A DNA stretch of 64,000 bases from positions 3,668,501-3,732,500 of the forward strand of contig JBBPUQ010000008.1 in the NCBI GenBank assembly GCA_038501195.1. Direction: 5' to 3'. The translations under genes and the position numbers were made by a program. Source of the stretch: Nemania diffusa. Its lineage: Eukaryota; Ascomycota; Sordariomycetes; Xylariales; Xylariaceae. Of this stretch, positions 33,668 to 45,300 are shown in pieces; within the stretch, counting starts at the first letter, position 1; each line of letters begins with the position of its first letter. The notes below the pieces were generated by a model. That model ran no database searches, was not told the DNA's origin, and worked only from the letters and a program-made list of their open reading frames with translations.

Positions 33668-35468
33668 GACGGACGTTGCCGAGGTAATAAGAAATGCCGT
33701 GGCCCGGGTCTCAAACTGTCTTGGCCACGCCCAGAGAACCGCCGGCGTGCCGTCGTGTCGGAGTCGACTCGGCCGTCGTCGTCGGTGGCCGTGCCGGTCT
33801 CCCATGCACGATTCATCCACACGTCCCATTGGGACATGGAGCTGCATAACAGCTTGACAAGCGGCGCAGCAGTTCAGAACCTCTCCATGTTGCAATCGCC
33901 AAGCTTGCCGAAGCTATCTGCATTGGGCTCTCACGATCGGGATCTCCTCGAGTACTGTACGTCATGAAGCGACTTGTGGATTATACGAATTGATCGCTTG
34001 CATCTGATATTCATGCTTCCTATCTAGTTTACTACGTGGCCTCAGCTGCCTTACCGACCTTTTGTCGTGACGTTGCGGCGCTCAGGGATACCCTCGTGCA
34101 CATCGCTACGCAAGGTGAGATGGATTCGGCCGCCGCAGTGATTCAAGGTCTGCTAGCTTTTGCTTCACTGCATCGGCACGGATTGCAGTCTCAGACTGTC
34201 GAGCTGAAAACGGCCGCCGTGGGATACCATTCAAAAGCTCTAGGCACGGCTAGCTCAGACGCTGAAGCTATTGCTCAGCATATCGCTACAGGCATGCTCC
34301 TGTGCTCTTGTGAGGTCCTCCAGGCAAGTTTCCTCTTCCTCCATGTTTTTGAGACTTCTAAGAATTGTTATTTCCGAGAGATAAAAGCTTCTACGAGGGG
34401 AAGAAATAACTAATCCTGAGGCGGGTATTCGAGCAGCCTTCAAGCACGTTAGGCCAATGGACTTTCTACCTCAGCGGAGTCAAAAAGGTCTTGGATGTGG
34501 CCTCTCCGGAGACTTTGTCTTACCTGAGCTGTGCTAGGGCGGTACGTCTATTGAAGTCGTCAATTTCCCTTTGGGGCAATCCTGGGGCTCCCGACGCAAA
34601 TTCCCCAAATGCCTCGGGAGTCTGCAGGGATCACTCCTGTTACCTTGGAGAGTATCAGATGCTGACTCTCAAAATTGGATAGAGCCTGTTGGACTGGGTG
34701 CACTATTACACCGCCCTCGCTCGATTCTCACTACTGCACTCGGATATAGACAAAGGGCCCCAGGTGCGATGGAACTCACCGGCCTACTCTTCGTTAGATG
34801 TTTGTATCCCCCTCAACGCTTTTGCGGAGATGACTTCGAGACACGTCACCCAACTCTGACGAAACTAACGGCGGATGTTTTAGATGACGCACTTACCACC
34901 GCCCGTCTGCTCCATATTGAGCTTATTGTCTCAGATCTGCGATATAGTAGACCGAGTCCCAGAAGAGCTAGAGGCCGAAGACGGCCTCGAGAATCTCAAG
35001 AAGTACATCCAGATTCTGGATTGGAGAATCAGGACCCTCGCCGTCCCAAAAGTCAAAGACGAGAACAGCGATGCTGCCAATCGATTGGCGTTGCTGTTAC
35101 AGCTCTTCCAGCTCGCGATGCTGCTGTTTCTGACCCGGAGCTTCGAAAGTCTGACGGGCCAGTCTCTCAGGATGCAGCAGTACGTCTCGAGAGCTTTCAG
35201 CATAATCCCGGATCTGAAGTACTGCAGGCAGCACTTCCCCATCTACGTCACGGGTTGTGAAGCGAGGACTGATGAGCAGCGGATCGCCGTCCTCGATCTC
35301 ATTTCCCGGACGGAGAAAGTCGATTTGTCGAGGTCTTACGACGCTTTGAAGAAGATCCTCGTGGCCGTGTGGGTGCAAGATGACCTTGCAGGCGAGAGCA
35401 ACACCGGCTATCGCGAGAAGCTGAGTACGGTGATGAGCCATTGCGAATTTGTGCTTAGTTTGGTCTGA
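33668..35468 (+). CDS. Fungal-specific transcription factor (Zn2Cys6 type, N-terminal exon not resolved)
   Basis: The first visible exon carries RCRGNKKCRGPGLKLSWPRPENRRR, which matches the end of a Zn2Cys6 cluster plus the basic GYGLRLSWP..NRRR linker; the preceding Cys residues must lie in an upstream exon that I could not place, or be lost. Later exons read as a Fungal_trans_2-type regulatory domain: DLLEYFYYVASAALPTF (joined over an intron at 33958-34028), AAVIQGLLAFASLH, TGMLLCSCEVLQ joined by a GC-AG intron (34324-34436) to QWTFYLSGVKKVLD, then SLLDWVHYYTALARFS and a C-terminal part with FPIYVTGCEARTDEQRIAVLDLI. The join around 34855-34930 is uncertain. It probably acts in the nucleus as pathway activator and is the only regulator seen. 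Confidence 0.72.
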
Positions 35469-36240
35469 AAGAAGCGAAAGGCGCGAGAAAGGTACTACGG
35501 CCGGTTAGATGATTCATGATCAAGGGGGTAGATATCAGAAGAAACACTCATTCATGGCAACATAGAGATACTTAGAGAGAACTTGAACAATAAACCATAG
35601 AGGGGAAGTTTCAACATACAGCTTTCTATTGCATCTATGTAGCTCTCTGCGCCTTCGTTTCTCCCAAGTTGTGACCTCTCGCTTAGGATAACCCCGGAGT
35701 TTTACTTTTGGCTTACAAATCAGGAAAGATGGTGCGAAGACGAGACGCTCGTCAAGTCAGGTGCTTCCTTGGAAAAAACTCCCAATTTACCACCAACACG
35801 CTGACGTGCATTATGCATGTTGTACAGTATGCTCATGCACAGACTAGGGCTGGGCTCTCGGGCAGTGTTGAAAGTTGCCCCTTTTCCCCCCTAGAGACCC
35901 TTGATGCATGCAGCCAGTCACAACCAGATGTAACAGTCCCAGCTTTTCATGTGAGGAGCAGTGGCGTTAGCCCGACCCAGATCGACAACCTCTAGATACC
36001 CGGGAAGCGGATTAGATCCTAGGGTGTGATGAGATTAGCGTGAAGGGGCATATCTAGCAAGCAGATCGGAGTCCACCCACGTGGACAACGCGTCAAGTTC
36101 ATATTGACCGTCTTAAGCAATACTAGGATAGTAGTGACGAGTGTGTTTGTTTAATTGAACCAAATTCGAGCACGCGAACTTGAGCTGAAACCAGACATGC
36201 CGGACATACAAATCAGTCGTCCCAACATTAATTCGAAAAC
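35469..36240. other. Intergenic, no gene recognised
   Basis: Spacer between the regulator and the FAD monooxygenase, with the latter's promoter; no coding signal. Confidence 0.5.
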
Positions 36241-37696
36241 ATGACGTATTCCACTTCACAACCCGCACTCTCGGTGCTGGTCATTGGTTGCGGCCTTAGC
36301 GGACTGGCCTCGGCGCTGGCTCTCGGGCAAGCAGGTCATCGTGTGACGGTGTTTGAGCGAAGTGCGCAACTTCAAGAGGTAGACTTTCTATACTGTCATA
36401 TTCCCGATTCCTTTTTGTGCTCCAAACACACTCTCTCTGGAAAATGAGAGTCAAGAACACTCGTCTAAAGTTCGTGTAATAAACAGATTGGCGCCGGAAT
36501 ACAACTATCCCCCAATGCCACACGCCTGCTTCGGCAATGGGGCGTCCTGGATGAGGTCTTGCGGCATGCCGATCGACCAGAGGCCGGTACGTTCCGCTCA
36601 CGCACAGGTGTCGTGGTCTCGCAGTCGCCGCCAGTCGTCCACCCCAGGCTGGTCAGCGACGAGAGCCCATATGTCGTGGTTCACCGCGCCGACCTGCTAA
36701 AGGCGCTGCTTTCGGGAACGACCAAGCTCCCGATCGAGATCAAGCTGGGCAGCGAGGTCACTGACATCGACTTCAATACACCCTCAGTCACCCTCGCCTC
36801 GGGGGAAACGTACGAAGCAGACATGATCCTAGGTGCCGACGGAGAACGGTCCCGCTGCAGGGGTTGGCTCTTGGGCCGTCCGGACGCCCCGTTCAGTCCC
36901 GGCGATGTCGTCTACCGCGTCTCTGTCCCTACCAAAGGCATCACCAAGGACAGCATAGCGTGGGATCTCGTTCGGCGGTCCGCCGTCAACTTCTGGATGG
37001 GAAGCGGCGGACACGTGGTTTCCTATCCCATTCAGCGCGATATGCTCAACATTGTGCTGATATACGCCGAAGGACACAGCGCCGAAGACGTCATGTACGG
37101 GCCGCAGCGGACAGGCGTCGAGGAGTTCCGACGGAGGATAGCGGGCTGGGACCCGGTGCTTCACGAGCTGATCGGCGTCCAAGGGTCTGTGTGCACCAAG
37201 TGGACTCTATTCCAGATTCACGAGGCGACTCAATGGCGTCATGAGAGCGGACGGTTCGTGTTGATTGGAGATGCGGCTCATGCCATTCTGCCATGCCTGT
37301 AAGTGCACCCCGGCCTATGTTCTTGTAATCCGCAATCACTCGATTGGCTTTGGCCTGACCCGTTTTGAATCTCCAAGGGCGCAAGGCGCAGCACAGGCCT
37401 TCGAAGACGCAGGTGTACTCGGGGGCATATTCAGCCAGGCGATAGGGCGCGACCAGATCCCAGAAGCCTTGAGGGTGTTTGAGGAAGTGCGCAGACCTCG
37501 GGCGTCATTTGTCAGGCATCGCACCTTGGAGCAGAAGGCCAAGTTTGCCCTGGCGGATGGGCCAGACCAGCAGGACCGCGATGCGCGATTCCTCGAGGGT
37601 GAGGACTATGCCCTGTACGAGCGACTCTGGACCTATGATGCCGCCGAAAGAGGACGGCAGGCGTGGGACAACCTGTTGGAAAGGGGGTTTAATTGA
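36241..37696 (+). CDS. FAD-dependent monooxygenase (salicylate-hydroxylase-like)
   Basis: Three exons (36241-36378, 36487-37298, 37378-37696) join in phase to 422 residues of the group A aromatic hydroxylase fold (FAD_binding_3). The N-terminal GCGLSGLASALALGQAGHRVTVFERS holds the GxGxxG dinucleotide motif and FER tail. IGAGIQLSPNATRLL follows after intron 1, DMILGADGERSRCR is the DG motif, and RFVLIGDAAHAILP with LAQGAAQAFEDA (split by intron 2) is the GD motif contacting the flavin ribitol. These enzymes hydroxylate or epoxidise using NAD(P)H and O2. In UbiA-dependent meroterpenoid pathways an FMO epoxidises the prenyl chain, and in the strobilurin pathway an FAD oxygenase rearranges a benzoyl-primed polyketide. 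Either role would fit here (inference). Confidence 0.9.
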
Positions 37697-39315
37697 GACG
37701 CGTGGTGGTGGTCATGTTGCGCTAGGTATTGCGATTGTTGATGTAGACAAGATCACATGGCACCTCAATATTAGATTCGAATCACGGATTCCATTCATCT
37801 TCTTGCTACTCTGAAGGCAATCTTGCACTTGAATTGCACACTACTCTGATTGACTTGCCTTTGCGAATCTACCTAATGTACCGTATTGCTTGATTTGCCT
37901 GTTAGTGCAGGCAATATATAGGGTGGGCCATTACCACATTATCCGACATAACTTTTTTACTCCGCTATTTTGAATCAAGACATAGGTTATAGGTCTGCTA
38001 CATATATTATACGTCGTGTAAAAAAAGATTTTCTGTATAAAATTTTCATTTATTTGTTATATAAAGCTTTTATATATTTTTAATTTAATTATAAATTAAC
38101 AGCGTTGTTTCTTTGTAAATTATTTAGTTATTTTAGTACTTGCTGTATAACAAAATTATATAGCAAGATTATACAGCAAGATTATGCAACAAAACATATA
38201 TGCAACAAAACTACTATAAAACGGGCTTAATAACAGCAACAGCAACAACAATAGAAACAGTAACAGCAGTAATAATAATAATAACACTGTTTATTTTATT
38301 ATTATTTTCATTTATTTAATTGCTTTAACATTTTATATAGTATTTGCGACGTAGTACTTGGGTATTTGCGACATACGGTATTTGCGAAATCAAGAAAGTA
38401 GAGAAAAAATAGTTGTGTCGGATAATGTGGTAATGGCCCACCGTCAATATAGGCCATCTCGGTGCTCGCTATCTACTTGGCTGCGATTTTAACTGAGCTA
38501 CTTCTAACACTGCTAAAGGACGGTAAAAAAGCCTACAAAGTAAAAGTTAACAATAAATTATATTGAATTATTAGGTAAGTAATTATCATTGTACTTTATT
38601 ACGTAAATTAAACTTGTTTGAACAGTTTTAACGGTTACGTAGTTAAAATCGCAGCTAAAGGCATAACGGACGCCTTTTACGCACTGAAGTCTCTATACAG
38701 TACTGGAGGGTTCTAACAGCGGTGTGAGATTGCCTACTCACGCATGCCACCATCCAGGACTCTGGTTCTAGGGGGTCTCAGATTCCGTGCCCTACCCGTC
38801 GTCAGGCGGGTGATCCTTCTGAAACTTGCCGCTCTTTACTTATCTGTGCTTACTAGCATAGGTATCTATACGTATATACTGCAGCACTTTATTACCTACA
38901 TGTGAGCCTAGCAATTAATTCAAATAATAGCGCGAAGGAATGCAGGTAAGTAGGTAAGCGAGGTAGATGCTTTGTTTTTCCTCTGTTAGGTACCTAACTT
39001 ACATGTACTTGGGATAGCGTGCTATACTACTATCGTCCCGAGTTGCCTTCGACGATGATCCCTACCCTGCTACTAGGTAGTCTAAGTAGCAAGTAGTCAA
39101 GCTCACAGCGGGCAAGACGCACTGGATGTTGAATGTCAGCGAGGCATGAGCTATTGGTTAAGTAAGATGGAAGAGATGCGTGCAAGAGACCGATACTTCA
39201 CGCTTTTACAAAATTCTTTGGCATGTCTCGGCTCGTCACAACCTCCTTAAGTAAGCCTGTAGCAGTCCATTGCGTAGGGTACCTATAGCTTGCAAACTTG
39301 TCTTGTGTTGTGACC
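37697..39315. other. Intergenic upstream of the HR-PKS, with a TIR element
   Basis: 1.6 kb holding the inverted-repeat element at 37919-38444, CAA/TAA microsatellite text at about 38230-38283, a possible old repeat at 38600-38680, and the PKS promoter. No coding signal. Confidence 0.5.
37919..38444. mobile_element. About 526-bp non-autonomous DNA transposon/MITE with 31-bp inverted termini
   Basis: 37922-37952 and the reverse complement of 38412-38442 are identical at 30 of 31 positions (starting GGTGGGCCATTACC and running to CCGACA[T/C]AAC). The heptamer CAATATA occurs on both outer sides (37912-37918 and 38445-38451) and may be a target duplication, though two to three unmatched bases lie between it and the termini. 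The interior is AT-rich, with AGCAAC/ATAATA microsatellite and three TATTTGCGA units near 38341-38390, and has no transposase. It lies in the HR-PKS upstream region. Confidence 0.75.
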
Positions 39316-42300
39316 ATGACGGTTAACGACAACTCCCATGATCATCTGAACGGAACATCGTCTCGCAATGGCAATGTCGATAGCAATGGCGACACACACA
39401 CAAATGGTTGTAGGACTACCCGGCCATCACCGCCACCAGCGCCGCCCATTGCTGTAGTCGGAATGGCCTGCCGGTTTGCCGGGGATGCCACGAGCCCCGA
39501 GAAGCTCTGGGAGCTCTGCGCCGGCGGCCGGGACGCGTGGTCCCCTATTCCAGACTCGCGCTTCGATTTCGCGTCGTTGTATGAGGCGGACTATCAGAGG
39601 CCAGGTAGAGTAAGTCTACGAGATGTCGTCAGGACATGGATTATCAAATCATCATGTATACCTCAGGGGACGGAAAATGATGCTAATGCGGCCCGTTTGA
39701 ATAGCACCATGTCAAAGGGGGTTATTTCTTGAAGGAAGATGTCGCTCTGTTCGATGCCGGCTTCTTCAATTTCACGACTGATGTCGCTAATGTAGGTGTT
39801 TCGCCCCGGCACCCCCCCTTTATTGTCGGACCTCCTACTGATGAGTTTGTAAATGATGGATAGGCAATGGACCCTCAGTTGCGACAGCTTCTGGAGGTCA
39901 CGTACGAAGCAACCGAAGATGGTATGTCACTCGCCCACTTGCGCAACAAGAATAGCAAAAACTTCTTCTTACGTTTCTTACATCCTTACCTTCACCGTAT
40001 TCCTTTTCTTGACGATTGCTGACGCGGTGCCAAACAGCCGGTTTACCCATAGGAGAACTCTCGGGGCCGGACTCAAACACGTCCGTCTTCGTTGGCTGTT
40101 TCACCAAGGACTATCATGACCTTCTGACGCGCGACCCGGAGACGATGCCGCCGTCTACGCTGACGGGCAACTACACGGCCATGTTCTCTAACCGCATCTC
40201 TCACTTCTATGACTTCCGCGGGCCGAGTATGTCAATCGACACAGGCTGCTCGGCTGCGCTCGTTGCTTTGCATCAGGGGTGCCAAGCCATCCGGTCAGGT
40301 GAATCGGGTGTTTCCATCATCGGAGCTTCCAATAATATCCTGAATCCAGATTTCTACATCGCGACGTCCACGCTGGGGTATGTACTCGTCCAAACGTCTT
40401 TGCCAGCTCGTACTTAGACTGACCTCCCACTTTTACCAGCATGGTCGGCGCGGATGGACGATGCTACGCATGGGACTCACGAGCACAGGGCTACGGTCGC
40501 GGCGAAGGCGTAGCGGTGCTCGTACTGAAGCCCCTCGACGCAGCATTGCGAGACGGCGACCGAGTGCATGCCGTCATCCGCGACACGGGACTCAACCAAG
40601 ACGGGAAAACATCCACCATCACGTCTCCTTCCACGGAGGCGCAGATCCGGCTCATCAACCAATGTTACCAACGAGCCGGCCTCGATCTCGCCTCCACGGG
40701 GTACGTCGAGGCGCACATGACGGGCACCAAAGTGGGAGACGTAGCCGAAGCCGAGTCGCTTGCCCGCACCTTTGGCGCAAGCCGCCCGGAAGAGGATCCC
40801 GTCTGGATCGGCTCCGTCAAGACCAACGTTGGGCACACCGAAGGTGTCAGCGGACTGGCGAGTATCATCAAGGCTGCGATGGCCATGAAATACAGATCCA
40901 TACCGCCGAATCAGAACTACATTGAGGGCAACCCCGATATCCCCCTCCGCGACTGGCATCTACAAGTCCCGACTGGCCTGGTGCCGTGGCCGCGTAACAA
41001 ACCCCTGCGCGCTTCCGTCAACAACTTTGGGTACGGAGGGACAAATGCACACGTCATTCTCGAAGCTGCGCCTGAGAATTCTTTTCGAAATGGGCATAAC
41101 AACGATCGCGCGATAACGAATGGCCACGTGAATGGCCACACGAATGGCCACACGAATGGCCACACTCACGACGCCAACGAGTCCCGGTTATACGTCCTCA
41201 GCGCCCAGGAAACAAACACTGCCAAAGTGTTAGCAGCAAACTTGGCTGCCCATGTCCGAAAGGACCTCGAGGGCACGCCCTCTCTATCAATGGCAGACCT
41301 GGCGTATACTCTTGGCCACAGGCGGTCTCGTCTCTCATATGTGGCCACTGTCCGAGCCCGTAGTTTGACAGAGCTTGCAGAGAATCTGGAGAAGGCGACA
41401 GCTCTGAAGATAGCGCACGTACCCTCAAACAAGCAGTCGCCCCGGCTCGGATTCGTTTTCAACGGTCAAGGCGCGCAATGGCATGCCATGGGCCGAGAAC
41501 TCCTCTCGGCCTACCCCGTGTTCGACGCTGCCGTCAATGAAGCCGACCACGTCTTGCGAGAGCATGGCGCCGACTGGTCGCTGCGGGAGGAGCTGACGCG
41601 TGACGCCGAGTCGACCCGCGTTCACGAGATCCATCTCGGCCAGCCCATGACCGTGGCGCTTCAAATCTGTCTGGTAGTCTTGCTTCGCTCGTGGGGCATT
41701 CATCCGTCCGCCGTCACGAGTCATTCGAGCGGCGAGATAGCTGCGGCGTACGCTGCGGGTGCACTTTCGTTCGAACAGGCTCTCGGCGTGACATTCTGGC
41801 GTGGAGAGCTTGCTCGTACACTGCTTGACCCCAAGCTTTCCGGTGTCGTCGGGACAATGGCCGCAGGCGGTGTCGGGCCCGAAGAAGCTGAGCGGTACGC
41901 AGCTGGCGCTACCTCTTCCAACGACAGCCGCGTCGTGGTAGCGTGCATCAACAGCCCCGAGAGCGTCACCTTCTCGGGCGACGCAGACGCTGTAGACAGG
42001 ATCGTAAGCCTGCTAGACACCGACGGTAAATTCGCTCGCAAGTTGAAGGTCGGCCTCGCTTATCATTCCCACCATATGTTGCGCATGGCATCTGCTTATC
42101 TCCAGAAGCTGCGTGCCATTGTGCCATTAAAGTCAACTCGGAATAATCAGATTTCGTATTCCTCTCCTGTTACCGGCGGTGTCATCACGCCAGCCGATAC
42201 GCTGTCGGCAGATTATTATGTCCGCAATTTGACGAATCCAGTTCGATTCAGCCAAGCTTTGGAAGCAATGTGCTTTGGTGGTAGCAGCAGCAACACGCCC

Positions 42301-45300
42301 TCTACCCAAGTCGATGCTATTATAGAGATAGGACCACATAGCGCTCTAGCGGGACCGATCCGACAGATCCTGCGAGGCCGAAAGATGGCTTACATGTCGG
42401 CCCTCGAACGAAAGAAGGATGCCGTAGAGACGATGCAGGACCTTGCCGGAGACCTTGTACGCCTCGGATACCCGGTGTGTTTAGATGCCGTCAACCATTG
42501 TCCAGAAGATGGGAATGTGTCTCCAAGACCCAAGTTTTTGCCAGATCTACCAACGTACCCGTGGAACCATGCCACACGCTACTGGACCGAATCCCGTGTC
42601 AGTAGGGACGTTAGGCACAAGAAGTTTCCACCCCACGAGCTTCTCGGTCTCCCCATGTTGGCCGCGAAAGCGCCATCATGGAGGAACTTCCTCCGTTTGA
42701 ATGACATTCCGTGGCTTGGTGACCACCGCGTAGACGGTGCGGTGGTGCTTCCCGGCGCGGCTTATTTGTCGATGGCGATGGAGGCGGTCCGCCTTGTGAC
42801 AGCTCCATCCGAAAAAAGCATCCACGGTTATCAGGTCCGGGATGTCGAGTTCCTCGGCGCCTTGGCAATACCCGAAACCCAATCTTCGGGGGGTGTCGAA
42901 ACGCAGCTCCGACTGGAGCCTTGCAGTGGCGAGGGTAAGGCGGGCTGGTACGAGTTTGAGGTGCGGTCTTTGGGTCTCAACGATGTGTGGGTAGAAAACT
43001 GCCGGGGCTTCGTCTCAGCCGTGTTAGACGACGTGCAATCTATCGACATGCCGGATGCTGGGCCCCTTGTCGGGACTGGGACTGGCGGCGTGGTTGCAAA
43101 GGGGGGCCGCAAAACACAAATCGTGTCTGGCGCGTCGGTACGCGATAATGTCGCCAGCATGGGCATCCAGTACGGACAGACATTCGAGGGCGTAGTACAA
43201 GCAGTCGCTTCCAAGTCTCCCAATAAGGCCGCTGCTGACTTGCGCATCGTCGACCTCGAAGCTCTGTCGGAATCGACATCCAAGGCCTCTTCCTATGTCA
43301 TACACCCGACTACCCTCGACTGTATTTTCCAGTCCACCTACACCAATTTGCCTCCAGACACTGGCAAGACGTCCATGGTCCTGCCAAGATCGCTGCAGCA
43401 CCTGCTTTTGACTCAATCTCTGCATAAACAGCCAGGCCAACACTTGACAGTGTTTAGCGAATTGTGCAAAGCGCAACGCAGAGGTTTCACTTCAGATATG
43501 TCCGTCGTGAACGGTCGTACTGACCATAGCGATGGCGAGACTCCTGCGCTTGTAGTGCATCGGCTCTTCTGCCAGGCCATCCCCCGAGAGGCCGAAGATA
43601 TCAGCCCCAGGTCTCAAGTTTACCATACTCACTGGGAACCTCAAGTGAGCCACAATGGATTTCCCACCCACGTCCAAGACTCGATGCGCATCACGCTTGC
43701 GGATGAAGAAGTGGATTATGAGAAGAAAGTAGTCCGCGCGTGCTACTATTTAGCCTCTGATGCCCTATCTGTTCTCAAGACCCAGCCATCGGAGCAGTGG
43801 ACAGCACGACATCCGGCTCTGATTTCGTGGATGGAGGACATTGTGTCCCGTGGTAAGAGCGGACAGCTTATGCCTGGGAGCAAGATGTGGGGCCGAGCCA
43901 GCAAAGGAATCAAGCAACTGTTATACGACGAGCTCAAGTCGGCTGGCGGTCTTCACGGGAGCCTCATCGTACGCACCGGGAGAGATCTTGCCAAGATTGT
44001 GCGTGGAGAGCCCACGGTCTCCAGCCTATCGGAGGAGAATGGCAGTGATCTGCAAAGACAATTCCTCAACGCACTGCCTGGTCTGCAGAGTCGCAGCCAC
44101 AAGCAACTGGCCACCATCGTGCGTAGCATCGCCGTTGAGCAGCCCGGAGCTAAGATTCTCGAGATCGGTGCAGGCTCGGGGGATGCAACGCTAGCGGTAC
44201 TGAAGGCGCTGCAGTCCGGTGGCAATGGAGGCTTACTCGTCGATCAATACATAGTCTCAGACGTTTCGGCGGAGTTGTTCGAGCCCGCCAAGAAGAAACT
44301 GGCCATCGGCTCCAATGTGCTCGAATTCCGACAACTCGACGTTGAAAACGAAGATCCATCGGCGTCGCCTAACGGCTTGGCCACACGCAGTCTGGACGTA
44401 GTAATTACGTCCATGTCACTGCTCGCCGTCAAACATCTCAAGACTACACTGCAGCGTTTGCGTACTCTGCTCAAGCCGAGCGGGAAGCTTCTCCTTATTG
44501 AGCCGACACAAGCTCGTCTTGACACGCAGCTCGTTCTCGGCACATTGACAGGGTGGGAAGTGAACAGCGAGCATCCTAAAATTGCCATGTCTGTTGAAGC
44601 TTGGGACAGTAGTCTCCGCGACAGCGGATTCACAGGTGTAGAACTTGACATTGCAGATTGCGAGCAATCGCAGTATCGGAGATTGAGTGTTATGTTGACC
44701 GGCGTGGCCCCAACGCGAGAAGAGTCTGGATCACTCTCAACTTCGTCCAGCAACGGTCCCAGCGTGATTGATATTGTGTGTGCAAAGTCAGCACTCACCG
44801 ATTCGCAGCACAATTTGATTAAAAAGCTCGCTCAAGAAGTTTGGGCCAAGACAGGCGTTCAAGCGACTGTCGCGAGCTTCGAGGAAGTGATACCAGAAGA
44901 GGACAAGGCAGTCATACTCGCCACGGATATAATGGGTAGCGGAAGTCTCCTCGACGACATTGACGAAACGACATTCCAGAAGTTTCAACGGCTGCTCCTG
45001 GAGAGCCACGGTGTTTTGTGGCTCACGAGCGGTTTAACAGACAACTCCATGCCGGCAGCATCGCAAGTGGGCGGCCTGTTACGGACTCTCCGGCAGGAGA
45101 ACGCCGACAAGGTGTACGCAACGCTAGACTTGACAGAAAACTGGGTTGAAGAAGATGCAGACACGATCGCAGCTCGAGTCGTCCGCGTAGTGCAACAGAC
45201 CATCCTCAATAATGAAGATGTGGTTTCTGACGGCGATTGGGAGTTCGCAATCAGAGATTCGGCTCTCCATGTTCCCCGGATTTATCCGAACCTAAACAAT

